Source of the DNA: JAVVHH01 sp965199585
GTDB taxonomy: Bacteria; Pseudomonadota; Alphaproteobacteria; Acetobacterales; Acetobacteraceae
Assembly (NCBI GenBank): GCA_965199585.1
Contig: CBDASI010000002.1
Location: 2,852,001-2,916,000, forward strand
Direction: 5' to 3'
Length of the DNA stretch: 64,000 bases
The notes under the pieces were generated by a model. It saw nothing but the letters and a program-made list of their open reading frames with translations, did no database searches and was not told the DNA's origin. Position 1 is the stretch's first letter; each line of letters opens with the position of its first letter. Position numbers and translations under genes: made by a program. This document shows positions 54,329 through 63,174 of this stretch, one piece after another.

Positions 54329-55207
54329 ATGTTCAAGGGATCCCTCGTCGCGCTCATCACCCCCATGCGCGACGACGGCGCGATCGACGAGGCGGCGTTC
54401 AAGACCTTCGTCGAATGGCAGATCGATCAGGGCACCAACGGCATCGTCCCTGTCGGCACCACCGGCGAAAGCCCAACGCTGAGCCATGCCGAACACAAGC
54501 GCATCGTCGAACTCGCCGTCGAGGTCGCGGCAGGGCGGGTCCCCGTCATCGCCGGCGCCGGCTCGAACAGCACGTCCGAAGCGATCGAGCTCGCTCAGCA
54601 CGCCAAGCAAGCCGGGGCGGACGCCACTCTGATCGTCACGCCTTACTACAACAAGCCGACTCAGGAGGGACTTTACCTGCACTTCAGCGCCATCGCGGAC
54701 GCCGTCGACTTGCCGATCATCATCTACAACATCCCGCCCCGCAGTGTCATCGACATGACAGTCGAGACGATGGCCCGCCTCGCCAAGCACAAGAACATCG
54801 TCGGCGTGAAGGACGCGACCGCCAACCTTGCGCGTCCCTTGCACACCACGGCCGTCTGCGGCCCTGAATTCCGCCAACTCTCCGGCGAGGATCACACCGC
54901 TCTCGCTTTCCTGGCCGCCGGCGGTCACGGCTGCATCAGCGTCACTGCCAACGTCGCCCCCCGTCTCTGCGCCGAAATGCATGCGGCCTGGCAGGGCGGC
55001 GACCTTCAACGTGCGATGTCGATCCAGAACCGCTTGTTGCCGCTGCACGACTCGCTCTTCTGTGAAACGAGCCCTGGTCCGGTCAAGGTCGCTGCCAGCC
55101 TCCTCGGTCATGGCAGCGACCATTGTCGCCTCCCGCTCGCGCCCGTCGCCGACACCACCCGCGCCCGCGTCCGCGATGCCATGCAGACCGTTGGATTGCT
55201 CAACTAA
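54329..55207 (+). CDS. dapA: 4-hydroxy-tetrahydrodipicolinate synthase
   Basis: First enzyme of the lysine/diaminopimelate branch (pyruvate + aspartate semialdehyde), 292 residues. G-T-T-G-E-S, Y-Y-N-K-P-T, Y-N-I-P-P-R and the Schiff-base lysine in V-G-V-K-D-A are present. Immediately followed by smpB. Confidence 0.95.
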   Translation: MFKGSLVALITPMRDDGAIDEAAFKTFVEWQIDQGTNGIVPVGTTGESPTLSHAEHKRIVELAVEVAAGRVPVIAGAGSNSTSEAIELAQHAKQAGADATLIVTPYYNKPTQEGLYLHFSAIADAVDLPIIIYNIPPRSVIDMTVETMARLAKHKNIVGVKDATANLARPLHTTAVCGPEFRQLSGEDHTALAFLAAGGHGCISVTANVAPRLCAEMHAAWQGGDLQRAMSIQNRLLPLHDSLFCETSPGPVKVAASLLGHGSDHCRLPLAPVADTTRARVRDAMQTVGLLN

Positions 55208-55699
55208 GTGGCTGCAGCAAAAGACAAGAAGAAGTCCGGCCTCATCTCCCACGGCATCGCCGCGCAGAACCGGAAAGCCCGCTTCGATTACACCATCAAG
55301 CAGACGGTCGAGGCCGGCATCGTCCTGAAAGGGCCGGAGGTTAAGTCGCTGCGCCACGGCCGAGCCACCTTGACCGAAGCGTGGGCCGGCGAGCGGGAAG
55401 GGGAGATGTTCCTCTTCAACTGCTACATTCCGGAATACCAAGCCGGCGTGTTGTCACGCTTCGAACCACGCGCCCCCCGCAAGCTTCTTCTCAAGAAGAA
55501 GCAGGTCGGCGAGCTTCTCGGCGCCATCGCCCGCGACGGCAACACCATCGTCCCGCTCCAGGTGCACTTCAACGACAAGGGGATGGCGAAGGTCCTCCTG
55601 GGCGTCGGCGAAGGCCGCAAGAAGGCCGACAAACGTCAAGCAATCGCCGCCCGCGACTGGGCCCGCGATAAGGCCCGCGTAATGCGCGATAAAGGCTAG
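55208..55699 (+). CDS. smpB: SsrA-binding protein SmpB
   Basis: Binds tmRNA in ribosome rescue, 163 residues. Q-N-R-K-A-R-F-D-Y, G-P-E-V-K-S-L-R-H-G and the basic C-terminal tail (D-K-R-Q-A-I-A-A-R-D-W) are conserved. It starts at a GTG directly after the dapA TAA. tmRNA itself is not in the window. Confidence 0.95.
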   Translation: MAAAKDKKKSGLISHGIAAQNRKARFDYTIKQTVEAGIVLKGPEVKSLRHGRATLTEAWAGEREGEMFLFNCYIPEYQAGVLSRFEPRAPRKLLLKKKQVGELLGAIARDGNTIVPLQVHFNDKGMAKVLLGVGEGRKKADKRQAIAARDWARDKARVMRDKG

Positions 55700-55791
55700 G
55701 CGTCCAAGCGAACTCAGCCCGCCAACATGCTAAGCCGTCCGACCGGAGCACTAATCGTTTCACCAAAGCGCCGGAAATCGTATTCCGCGCC

Positions 55792-56703
55792 ATGAATATC
55801 CCGCGCCGCCACCGGCTCACTCTCCTCGTTACGATCGCCATTGCGATCGTAACGGCCCTATGCGCGGCAGTACTTATTGTCGGTCTGGTCCTCTCAGCCC
55901 CCGCCCCAGCCGCCGTCGGCCCCACGCCGCCGTCACTGCCGGGCGCCAAATCCGTTGAAATCCCATCCGCCTCCGGCAGCACGATCCACGGTTGGTGGGT
56001 GCCCAGTGGCGTCCACGGAGGCGGAGCCGTCCTCTTGATTCACGGCGTCCGCGCAAATCGCCTCCAAATGGTCCGCCGCGCCAAGTTTCTTCGAACGCAC
56101 GGTTACGCCGTCCTTTTGATTGATCTGCAGGCGCACGGCGAGAGCCCCGGCCGTCGTATCACATTCGGCAAATTGGAAGGTCTCGACGCGGAAGCTGCCC
56201 TCCGTTTCATCCGGTCGCAAACCGCAGGAGAGCGGATTGGCCTCATCGGCGTCTCGCTTGGCGGTGCAGCCGCCGTGCTTGCACCAACGCCGCTAGAGAT
56301 CGTTGCCCTGGTGCTCGAGTCAGTCTACCCCGACATCGACTCTGCGCTAGCCGATCGCCTCCGCGCCAGATTGGGTCCGATCGTCGGCCCGATCGCCACG
56401 CCGATCCTGGCGCCGCTTTTCACGCTGCTTCTGCCGCCGATCATTGGAGTCACCCCGGCCGAGCTTCGCCCGATCAATCGGATCGGATCGCTGACCACCC
56501 CGATCCTGATCATGTCCGGGACCCAGGACGAAGATACTCCACTGATCGAAGCGCATGACCTGTTCAATCACGTCCGTTCGCCGAAGCGCTTCTGGCCGGT
56601 TCCCGCTGCCGGCCATGTCGATCTCGAACGCTTCGACCCCGACGCGTATTGGAGCGTCATCCTACCGTTCTTGAACGAACATCTCCGGCCGGAACGGTCG
56701 TGA
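55792..56703 (+). CDS. Alpha/beta hydrolase, membrane-anchored
   Basis: A 303-residue serine hydrolase. One N-terminal membrane segment (10-35) anchors it. L-I-H-G-V-R-A-N (oxyanion region), catalytic Ser in G-V-S-L-G-G, Asp in T-Q-D-E-D-T and His in A-G-H-V-D-L are in order. The family includes many unspecific esterases; substrate unknown. Confidence 0.85.
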   Translation: MNIPRRHRLTLLVTIAIAIVTALCAAVLIVGLVLSAPAPAAVGPTPPSLPGAKSVEIPSASGSTIHGWWVPSGVHGGGAVLLIHGVRANRLQMVRRAKFLRTHGYAVLLIDLQAHGESPGRRITFGKLEGLDAEAALRFIRSQTAGERIGLIGVSLGGAAAVLAPTPLEIVALVLESVYPDIDSALADRLRARLGPIVGPIATPILAPLFTLLLPPIIGVTPAELRPINRIGSLTTPILIMSGTQDEDTPLIEAHDLFNHVRSPKRFWPVPAAGHVDLERFDPDAYWSVILPFLNEHLRPERS

Positions 56704-56715
56704 TCATCTAAGTCA

Positions 56716-57348
56716 TCAGGCAAGTCGCGCCACGATCTCGGCCATCACTGCTTCGAACATCCCCGATGTCAGTACCCCCGTGTTCGTGTTGTATCTCGAC
56801 ACGTGATAGGAATTCGCGAGCGTCCAGCCATTCGGTAAGTCCAGCATCTGCCCATGCTTGAACTTGACCCGGCTCGGAACCATTCCCGCCGCTCGAACCG
56901 TTGCCGCATGCGCCAGCACCCCGAGTGCCAGCACCACCCGCAATCGTGGCAGCCCGGCCAGCTCCGACGCCAGGAACTGGTTGCATGTCCGCACCTCCGC
57001 CGGGGTCGGCAGATTGGCGGGCGGCACGCAACGCACTGCGTTGACGACCCGCGTATTCACCAAGCTCAATCCATCGTCGGTCCGCGCATCATACTGGCCG
57101 AGCGCTAACCCGTATTTCAGCAACGTTTCATACAGCAGCACCCCGGCATAATCGCCGGTGAATGGCCGTCCCGTCCGATTGGCGCCCCGGACACCGGGCG
57201 CCATCCCCACCACCGCCAGCCGCGCCTCGACCGGACCGAAACACGGCACCGCTCCGTTGAACCAATCCGGATTGGTGCTCTGGTTTGCTCGTCGATAGTC
57301 GACCAACCGCGGGCATAACAAGCAATCCGTCGGCGGCTCAATCCTCAT
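56716..57348 (-). CDS. Family 5 uracil-DNA glycosylase (UdgB)
   Basis: Removes uracil and some other deaminated bases from DNA, 210 residues. The N-terminal C-x-x-C ... C supports an Fe-S cluster (C-L-L-C-P-R-L); motif A G-M-A-P-G-V-R-G-A-N-R-T-G-R-P-F-T-G-D and the late S-Y-H-V-S-R-Y-N-T-N-T are those of UdgB. The ATG at 57348 has GAGGA upstream; ATGs at 57354 and 57366 are alternatives. It overlaps the NYN gene by about 11 bp. Confidence 0.88.
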   Translation of the reverse strand: MRIEPPTDCLLCPRLVDYRRANQSTNPDWFNGAVPCFGPVEARLAVVGMAPGVRGANRTGRPFTGDYAGVLLYETLLKYGLALGQYDARTDDGLSLVNTRVVNAVRCVPPANLPTPAEVRTCNQFLASELAGLPRLRVVLALGVLAHAATVRAAGMVPSRVKFKHGQMLDLPNGWTLANSYHVSRYNTNTGVLTSGMFEAVMAEIVARLA

Positions 57349-57931
57349 CGGCATCCTCGGTCCCATCCTCCGGCCGAAAGCCCGGCCGTACTGGTCGATC
57401 CATGACCCGGCGCGTGAACTCCGGCGCGATGTCCGCCAGTTCGACGAACGTATCCGCCTGACGCCGCAACTCGTCGGCCACCATCGGCGGCTGCGTCCGC
57501 ACCGATGACACCACGGTTACCCGGACCCCCCGCCGCTGCACCGATTCGACCAGCCGCCGAAAATCGCTGTCGCCACTGAACAGAACGACATGGTCCAACG
57601 ACGGCGCCATCTCCATCATGTCGACCGCCAACTCGACGTCCATATTGCCCTTGATGCGCCGCCGACCCTGCTGGTCGGTAAACTCGCGCGCCGGCTTGGT
57701 CACCAGATTGAAGCCGTTATACGCCAGCCAATCCGTCAGCGGCTTCAGCGGCGAATACTCTTCCGTATCGAGCAAGGCGGAATAGTAGTATGCGCGAACC
57801 AGATAGGAGCGGCTGCTAAAGAAATGCAACAAGTTGCGGTAATCGATGTCGAAACCGAGGTTCCGCGACGCCGCATATAGATTGGCACCGTCGATGAAAA
57901 GCGCGCAGCGCTCGTTTGATTTGATGGTCAA
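57338..57931 (-). CDS. NYN-domain (LabA/DUF88) protein
   Basis: A 197-residue PIN-like nuclease-fold protein. A-L-F-I-D-G-A-N-L-Y at the start, G-N-M-D-V-E-L-A-V-D-M and L-F-S-G-D-S-D-F provide the acidic metal-binding residues of NYN RNases. The start is a TTG at 57931 with GAGG seven bases upstream; the longer frame has no family similarity. Acidic C-terminal tail. An RNA substrate is likely but unknown. Confidence 0.87.
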   Translation of the reverse strand: MTIKSNERCALFIDGANLYAASRNLGFDIDYRNLLHFFSSRSYLVRAYYYSALLDTEEYSPLKPLTDWLAYNGFNLVTKPAREFTDQQGRRRIKGNMDVELAVDMMEMAPSLDHVVLFSGDSDFRRLVESVQRRGVRVTVVSSVRTQPPMVADELRRQADTFVELADIAPEFTRRVMDRPVRPGFRPEDGTEDADED

Positions 57932-58001
57932 AATGATACCTCGCCCGGATGGGCCGTCCCGAGTCTCTACGCTGCCGCGTTGACAACGCAAAGAGGTGTC
58001 T

Positions 58002-58505
58002 GTGTCAGAGTTGTTGTTGATCGCGATCGGATCGAACCTTCCGGATCGGGCAGGCCGCTCGTCCATCGAGAATTGCGACCGGGCGATCGACCGCCTGGCG
58101 TCACATACCGCTTTGACGCTGGAGTCGGTCTCGCCCTGGTACCGCACCGCGCCAATCCCCGCATCCGACCAGCCCGACTTCATCAACGGCGTCGCCCGCT
58201 TCTCCGGTGCGATAGAGCCGCTCGACCTGCTCGCGATCCTTCACGCCGTCGAAGCCAAGACCGGCCGTCTACGCACCCTGCCGAACGCCGCGCGCACGCT
58301 CGATCTGGACCTGCTGGCCATAGGCGATCTCGTCATCGACACCCCGCAATTGACCTTGCCGCACCCGCGACTGGCTGAACGCGCCTTCGTCCTCTTCCCG
58401 CTCTGCGACGTCGCGCCGACCTGGCGTCACCCGATCTTGCGCCACACGGTGCTAGAATTGCGCGATAGCCTGCCGCCGCAACGGATCGAGCAACTAGTTC
58501 CGTGA
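58002..58505 (+). CDS. folK: 2-amino-4-hydroxy-6-hydroxymethyldihydropteridine diphosphokinase
   Basis: Pyrophosphorylates the pterin in folate synthesis, 167 residues. L-L-I-A-I-G-S-N-L, F-I-N-G-V-A and the signature R-T-L-D-L-D-L-L, then P-H-P-R-L-A-E-R-A-F-V, are typical. GTG at 58002 is chosen over one two codons earlier because AAAGAGG then has normal spacing. Confidence 0.93.
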   Translation: MSELLLIAIGSNLPDRAGRSSIENCDRAIDRLASHTALTLESVSPWYRTAPIPASDQPDFINGVARFSGAIEPLDLLAILHAVEAKTGRLRTLPNAARTLDLDLLAIGDLVIDTPQLTLPHPRLAERAFVLFPLCDVAPTWRHPILRHTVLELRDSLPPQRIEQLVP

Positions 58506-58578
58506 TCGCTGCTTGCTCTCAAGCACAGTTGAGCTTAACTAGGCATTCCGCACTGCAAAAAATACCGGAGTTGAGCCC

Positions 58579-58983
58579 ATGGCGCGGGTTACCGTCGAAG
58601 ACTGCGTCCAACGCATCCCCAACCGTTTCGAACTCGTCCTGCTCGCCGCCCAGCGCGCGCGTAATCTAAGCCGCGGCGAGGAACTCACCCTGGATCGCGA
58701 CAACGACAAAAACCCCGTCGTCGCTCTGCGCGAGATTGCCGGCGAGACCATCGAGCTGCCGAAGCTCGAGCAGGATCTGATCAAGTCGCTCTCCCGCGCG
58801 CCCGAGCCCGAGCCCGCCGACGAAGAAGTTCTAGATCTGATCCCGACCGACCAGAACATTTTCGGTCTGCAGGACATCTCGGCTGAAGAAGAGGCCAACG
58901 CCATGCCGGTCGAGGAAATGTCGCCCGACGATCTCGAAGCGGCGATCGAGGCGGAACTCGGCGGCCGGTCTTCCCGCCGCTGA
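58579..58983 (+). CDS. rpoZ: RNA polymerase omega subunit
   Basis: Structural subunit of RNA polymerase, 134 residues. M-A-R-V-T-V-E-D-C, N-R-F-E-L-V-L-L-A-A-Q-R-A-R and D-K-N-P-V-V-A-L-R-E-I-A are conserved. The C-terminal half is a long acidic tail, as common in alphaproteobacteria. Followed after 14 bases by the (p)ppGpp enzyme gene, the usual pair. Confidence 0.95.
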   Translation: MARVTVEDCVQRIPNRFELVLLAAQRARNLSRGEELTLDRDNDKNPVVALREIAGETIELPKLEQDLIKSLSRAPEPEPADEEVLDLIPTDQNIFGLQDISAEEEANAMPVEEMSPDDLEAAIEAELGGRSSRR

Positions 58984-58997
58984 CGCACGGGTAACGC

Positions 58998-61247
58998 ATG
59001 CAGGGGCGGTTCATCCATCGTCACGCCAGCCCAGCATACGCGCCGGACGGCACTAGCTCGCCCGAAGGGAAGGCGCCTCGTGCCGACGTCATCCGCCAAT
59101 TCGAACTTACTGAGAAAATCCGCGCCTACGATCCGAGTGCCGATACGGACAAGGTGGATGCCGCCTACGTCATCGCGGCCAAGGCGCATGGCGCGCAGAC
59201 TCGCGAAAACGGCGACCCCTATATAACGCACCCGCTCGCGGTCGCCGACATTCTCGCCGGCTACCGGCTCGATACCGCCAGCATCGTCACTGCGCTGCTA
59301 CACGACGTCATCGAGGACACCGGCGTCAGCCGGGCCGAGCTCGACAAGCTGTTCGGAACCACGATCGGTGGCCTCGTCGACGGTGTCACCAAGCTGACCC
59401 GGCTCGAGCTACAATCCGACCGTACAAAGCAAGCCGAGAACTTCCGCAAGCTCGTGCTGGCGATGAGCAAGGACATTCGCGTCCTACTGGTCAAGCTCGC
59501 CGACCGCCTCCACAACATGCGTACGCTGCACTACGTGCAGAAAGCCGAACGTCGCGAGCGGATTGCCCGCGAGACGATGGAGATTTACGCGCCGCTAGCC
59601 GAACGCATCGGCATGGACGCGATCAAGACGGAGCTGCAGAGCCTCGCTTTCGCCCAACTCGAGCCGGAAGCCTTCGACACCATCCAGGCCCGCCTCAACT
59701 TCCTTCGCGGTCAAGGCGCCGACGTCATCGAGGAAGTCCGTAGCGAGCTCATCCGCGTCTGTGCTGAGCACGGTGCCTGCCCGGTCAGCATCACCGGCCG
59801 CGAAAAATCGCCGTTCTCCATCTGGGAGAAGATGCAGCGCCGCAACGTCGCCTTCGAACAGCTTTCCGACATCATGGCGTTCCGCGTCGTCATGCCGAGC
59901 CGCGACTCCTGCTATGCCGCATTGGGCGCAATTCATTCGGCATTTCCAGTCATCGCCGGCCGCTTCAAAGACTACATCTCCACTCCGAAGGCCAACGGCT
60001 ACCAGAGCATCCACACCGGCGTGACGCTGCGCGAACCGCGCAACCAGAAGATCGAGATCCAGATCCGAACCGCCGACATGCACGAGATCGCCGAGGCCGG
60101 CGTCGCCGCCCATTGGCTGTATAAGCAGGACGATGCCTCCGCCAGCGACCTACAGAAGTTTCGCTGGGTGCAGGATCTGCTGGAGATCCTCGACAACTCG
60201 CAGGCCGCCGACGACTTCCTCGAGAACACCAAGCTCGAGCTCTATCAAGATCAGGTCTTCTGCTTCTCGCCCAAGGGCCAGTTGATCCAACTTCCTCGGG
60301 GCGCCACTCCGATCGACTTCGCCTATGCCGTCCACAGCCAGGTCGGCGACACTACTGTCGGCGCCAAGATCAACGGCCGCCTCATGCCGCTGCGGCACGA
60401 GCTACAGAACGGCGACCAGGTCGAGATCCTCACCGCCCGCGGCGGCACCCCTTCGCCGGCCTGGGAACGCTTCGTCGTCACCGGCAAGGCCCGTGCCCGC
60501 ATCCGCCGCTACGTCGCTCAGCAACAACGCCAGAACCACATCGACGCCGGCCGCGCCGCCCTGGCGCGCGCCTTCCGCCAGGAAGGCGTCGACGGCTCCG
60601 AGAAGGTTCTCGACGCCGCGCTGAAGGGCCTGAAGATGGCCACGCGCGACGACCTCTATGTCGCTGTCGGCAACGGCAACATCGGCCCCAAGGACGTCGT
60701 TCACGCTGCCTATCCGGAACTGCGCAACACCCGCGCGACCCGGATGTCGCCCAACCTGACCGCCCGCACGCATCGCATGTCCGCTCGGGACGACATGCCG
60801 ATCACCGGGCTGATCACTGGCATGACGGTCCACTACGCGGGCTGCTGCCATCCGCTTCCCGGCGACCGAATCGTCGGCATCGTCGCGACCGGCAAGGGCG
60901 TCACGATCCACACCAAGGATTGCCAGACGCTCGAGAGCTTCGCCGCCACGCCGGAGCGCTTCATCGACGTCGATTGGGACACCGACGCCATCGGCGGCAA
61001 GGCCGCGACTCATACCGGCCGCATCAGCGCCATCGCGGTCAACGCGCCGAGTGCGCTGGCGACCATGACCAACGCCATCGCCAAGCAGGACGGCGCCATC
61101 ACCAACCTCAAGATCATCAACCGGCAGCAGGACTTCTTCGAGGTGCTGGTCGACGTCGAGGTCCGCGACACCCGTCATCTCGGCAACGTCATCGCCGGGC
61201 TACGCGGGGCCTCCGGCATCACCCAGGTCGAGCGCGCCAAGGGATGA
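58998..61247 (+). CDS. rsh: Bifunctional (p)ppGpp synthetase/hydrolase (RelA/SpoT)
   Basis: Stringent-response enzyme, 749 residues. HD hydrolase with H78 and H102-D103 (L-L-H-D-V-I-E-D); synthetase with R-F-K-D-Y-I-S-T-P-K-A-N-G-Y-Q-S-I-H-T near 320; TGS domain from about 416; ACT domain at the C-terminus (670-749). Both active sites appear intact, so it makes and degrades (p)ppGpp. Confidence 0.96.
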   Translation: MQGRFIHRHASPAYAPDGTSSPEGKAPRADVIRQFELTEKIRAYDPSADTDKVDAAYVIAAKAHGAQTRENGDPYITHPLAVADILAGYRLDTASIVTALLHDVIEDTGVSRAELDKLFGTTIGGLVDGVTKLTRLELQSDRTKQAENFRKLVLAMSKDIRVLLVKLADRLHNMRTLHYVQKAERRERIARETMEIYAPLAERIGMDAIKTELQSLAFAQLEPEAFDTIQARLNFLRGQGADVIEEVRSELIRVCAEHGACPVSITGREKSPFSIWEKMQRRNVAFEQLSDIMAFRVVMPSRDSCYAALGAIHSAFPVIAGRFKDYISTPKANGYQSIHTGVTLREPRNQKIEIQIRTADMHEIAEAGVAAHWLYKQDDASASDLQKFRWVQDLLEILDNSQAADDFLENTKLELYQDQVFCFSPKGQLIQLPRGATPIDFAYAVHSQVGDTTVGAKINGRLMPLRHELQNGDQVEILTARGGTPSPAWERFVVTGKARARIRRYVAQQQRQNHIDAGRAALARAFRQEGVDGSEKVLDAALKGLKMATRDDLYVAVGNGNIGPKDVVHAAYPELRNTRATRMSPNLTARTHRMSARDDMPITGLITGMTVHYAGCCHPLPGDRIVGIVATGKGVTIHTKDCQTLESFAATPERFIDVDWDTDAIGGKAATHTGRISAIAVNAPSALATMTNAIAKQDGAITNLKIINRQQDFFEVLVDVEVRDTRHLGNVIAGLRGASGITQVERAKG

Positions 61248-61254
61248 TGATCCC

Positions 61255-61662
61255 ATGATTCTCGGCCTCGGCTCGGATCTCTGCGACATCCGCCGCATCG
61301 AGCGCGTGCTTGAGCGGCACGGCGTGCGCTTCCTCGAGCGCGTTTTCACGCCCGCCGAGCGCGCCCGCGCCGAGCGGCGCACCCAGTCGCTCCGCGCCGG
61401 CACACTGGCCAAGCGCTTCGCCGCCAAGGAGGCCTGCGCCAAAGCCCTTGGCACCGGCTTCAGCAACGGCGTGTTCCACAGCGATCTCGGCGTGGTCAAC
61501 CTTTCCTCCGGCCAGCCGACGCTCCGTCTTACCGGCGGCGCCGCCGAACGCTTGTCCCGGATCACGCCAAGCGGGCAGGGCGCCCATATCGCGCTCACCC
61601 TGACCGACGAATACCCCTACGCTTTCGCTCAGGTGGTCATCTCCGCCGTGCCGCTTCCTTGA
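61255..61662 (+). CDS. acpS: Holo-[acyl-carrier-protein] synthase
   Basis: Transfers 4'-phosphopantetheine to ACP, 135 residues. I-L-G-L-G-S-D-L-C-D-I-R-R-I and K-R-F-A-A-K-E-A-C-A-K-A-L-G are the conserved magnesium and CoA-binding motifs. Seven bases after the rsh stop. Confidence 0.95.
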   Translation: MILGLGSDLCDIRRIERVLERHGVRFLERVFTPAERARAERRTQSLRAGTLAKRFAAKEACAKALGTGFSNGVFHSDLGVVNLSSGQPTLRLTGGAAERLSRITPSGQGAHIALTLTDEYPYAFAQVVISAVPLP

Positions 61663-61717
61663 CACGGGCGCTCCGTCTCGGCTTGATCCGCCAACTTTGA
61701 AACAGGCGCCGAACGCG

Positions 61718-62473
61718 ATGGCTAAGACCGTGGCCAAGACCAAATCCGCTGGTCTGGCTGAGAACATCAAGACGATCGTCTATGCGATCCTCATCGCCAT
61801 CGGTATCCGCACCGTCGCATTCGAGCCGTTCAACATCCCATCCGGCTCGATGATCCCGACGCTTCTCGTCGGCGACTATTTGTTCGTGTCGAAATACAGC
61901 TACGGCTACTCGCGTTACTCCCTGCCGCTCTCGCCGGACCTGTTCAACGGCCGCATCCTCGGCCGCGTGCCGACCCGCGGCGACGTCGTCGTATTCAAAT
62001 TCCCGCATGACACCAGCATCGACTACATCAAGCGCGTCATCGGCCTGCCCGGTGACAAGATCCAGGTCAAAGCCGGCCAACTCTACATCAATGGCACCCT
62101 GGCCCCCCGCAAACTCGTCGGCGACTACGTCGAGAATGAGGATGGTCGCCGCACCGTCGCCACCCAATACATCGAGACGCTTCCTAATGGCGTTCAGCAC
62201 CCGATCCTGAAAGAACAGGATGTCGGCTACATGAACAACACGCCGGAGTTCGTCGTGCCAGCGGACCACGTGTTCGTCATGGGAGACAACCGCGACAATT
62301 CGAGCGATAGCCGGGTCATGGACAGGAGTGGGGTTGGCTACGTGCCGCTCGAAAACCTGGTAGGCCGGGCTGAATTCCTGTTCTTCTCCGTCGATGCCCA
62401 GGCACCGATCTGGCAGGTCTGGGAGTGGCCCTTTGAGATCCGCTGGAGCCGTCTCCTGCACGGGGTAAACTGA
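61718..62473 (+). CDS. lepB: Signal peptidase I
   Basis: Membrane-bound protease that removes Sec and Tat signal peptides, 251 residues. One membrane segment (18-34), catalytic Ser44 in P-S-G-S-M, Lys105 in Y-I-K-R-V-I-G-L-P-G-D, and the late G-D-N-R-D-N-S-x-D-S-R. ATG at 61718 is chosen over a TTG seven codons earlier. The stop overlaps the rnc start. Confidence 0.95.
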   Translation: MAKTVAKTKSAGLAENIKTIVYAILIAIGIRTVAFEPFNIPSGSMIPTLLVGDYLFVSKYSYGYSRYSLPLSPDLFNGRILGRVPTRGDVVVFKFPHDTSIDYIKRVIGLPGDKIQVKAGQLYINGTLAPRKLVGDYVENEDGRRTVATQYIETLPNGVQHPILKEQDVGYMNNTPEFVVPADHVFVMGDNRDNSSDSRVMDRSGVGYVPLENLVGRAEFLFFSVDAQAPIWQVWEWPFEIRWSRLLHGVN

Positions 62474-63174
62474 CCCGCCTCGAACAGGCCGAGACGCTGC
62501 TCGGCCACCGGTTCGGCAACCAGGCGCTCCTCGTGGAGTCCCTGACCCATCGTTCCGCGCTACAGCCGAAGCGTCGCGGCAAATCCCCCGTCAGCTCCAA
62601 CGAACGCCTCGAATTCGTCGGCGACCGCGTGCTCGGCCTCATCGTCGCGGAATGGCTGATCGAACGCTTTCCCAAGGAGCCCGAAGGTGCCCTCGGCCGC
62701 CGCCATGCCTACCTCGTCTCGCGACGCGTGCTGGCTGAGCTGGCTGACATGGCCGAACTCGCCAGCGCCTTGGACATCGGCGTCAGCGAAGCCAAGGCCG
62801 GCGTCGCCCATCTGGCCAACGTCCTCGCCGACGCCATGGAAGCCCTGATTGGCGCCCTGTTCTTGGACGCCGGCCTCGACCCGGCCCGCGCCTTCGTGCG
62901 TCGCATCTGGGGACCCGAGCTCGACGCCATGGCCGAGCCACCGACCGACCCAAAGACTGAACTGCAGGAGTGGCTGATGGCCCGCGGCCTGCCTCTGCCG
63001 GAATATCGCGTCAGCTCCCGCTCCGGCCCGTCCCACCAGCCGGAGTTCAACATGATCGTCACCGGCGGCGGCCATGAAGGTTCTGGGTCGGCCGGCAGCA
63101 AGCGCATTGCCGAACGCGACGCTGCCGCCGATCTGTTGGCGCGGCTACAACTTTCCGGGCCGAAGACCTCATGA
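62470..63174 (+). CDS. rnc: Ribonuclease III
   Basis: Double-strand RNA endonuclease, 234 residues. N-E-R-L-E-F-V-G-D-R-V-L-G signature, later D-A-M-E-A-L-I-G-A-L-F, and a C-terminal dsRBD (D-P-K-T-E-L-Q-E-W). The first in-frame ATG/GTG/TTG is a GTG at 62533, which would delete the conserved first 21 residues (L-E-Q-A-E-T-L-L-G-H-R-F). A CTG at 62470, overlapping the lepB TGA (CTGA), gives the standard N-terminus, so I place the start there. Confidence 0.9.
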   Translation: MTRLEQAETLLGHRFGNQALLVESLTHRSALQPKRRGKSPVSSNERLEFVGDRVLGLIVAEWLIERFPKEPEGALGRRHAYLVSRRVLAELADMAELASALDIGVSEAKAGVAHLANVLADAMEALIGALFLDAGLDPARAFVRRIWGPELDAMAEPPTDPKTELQEWLMARGLPLPEYRVSSRSGPSHQPEFNMIVTGGGHEGSGSAGSKRIAERDAAADLLARLQLSGPKTS

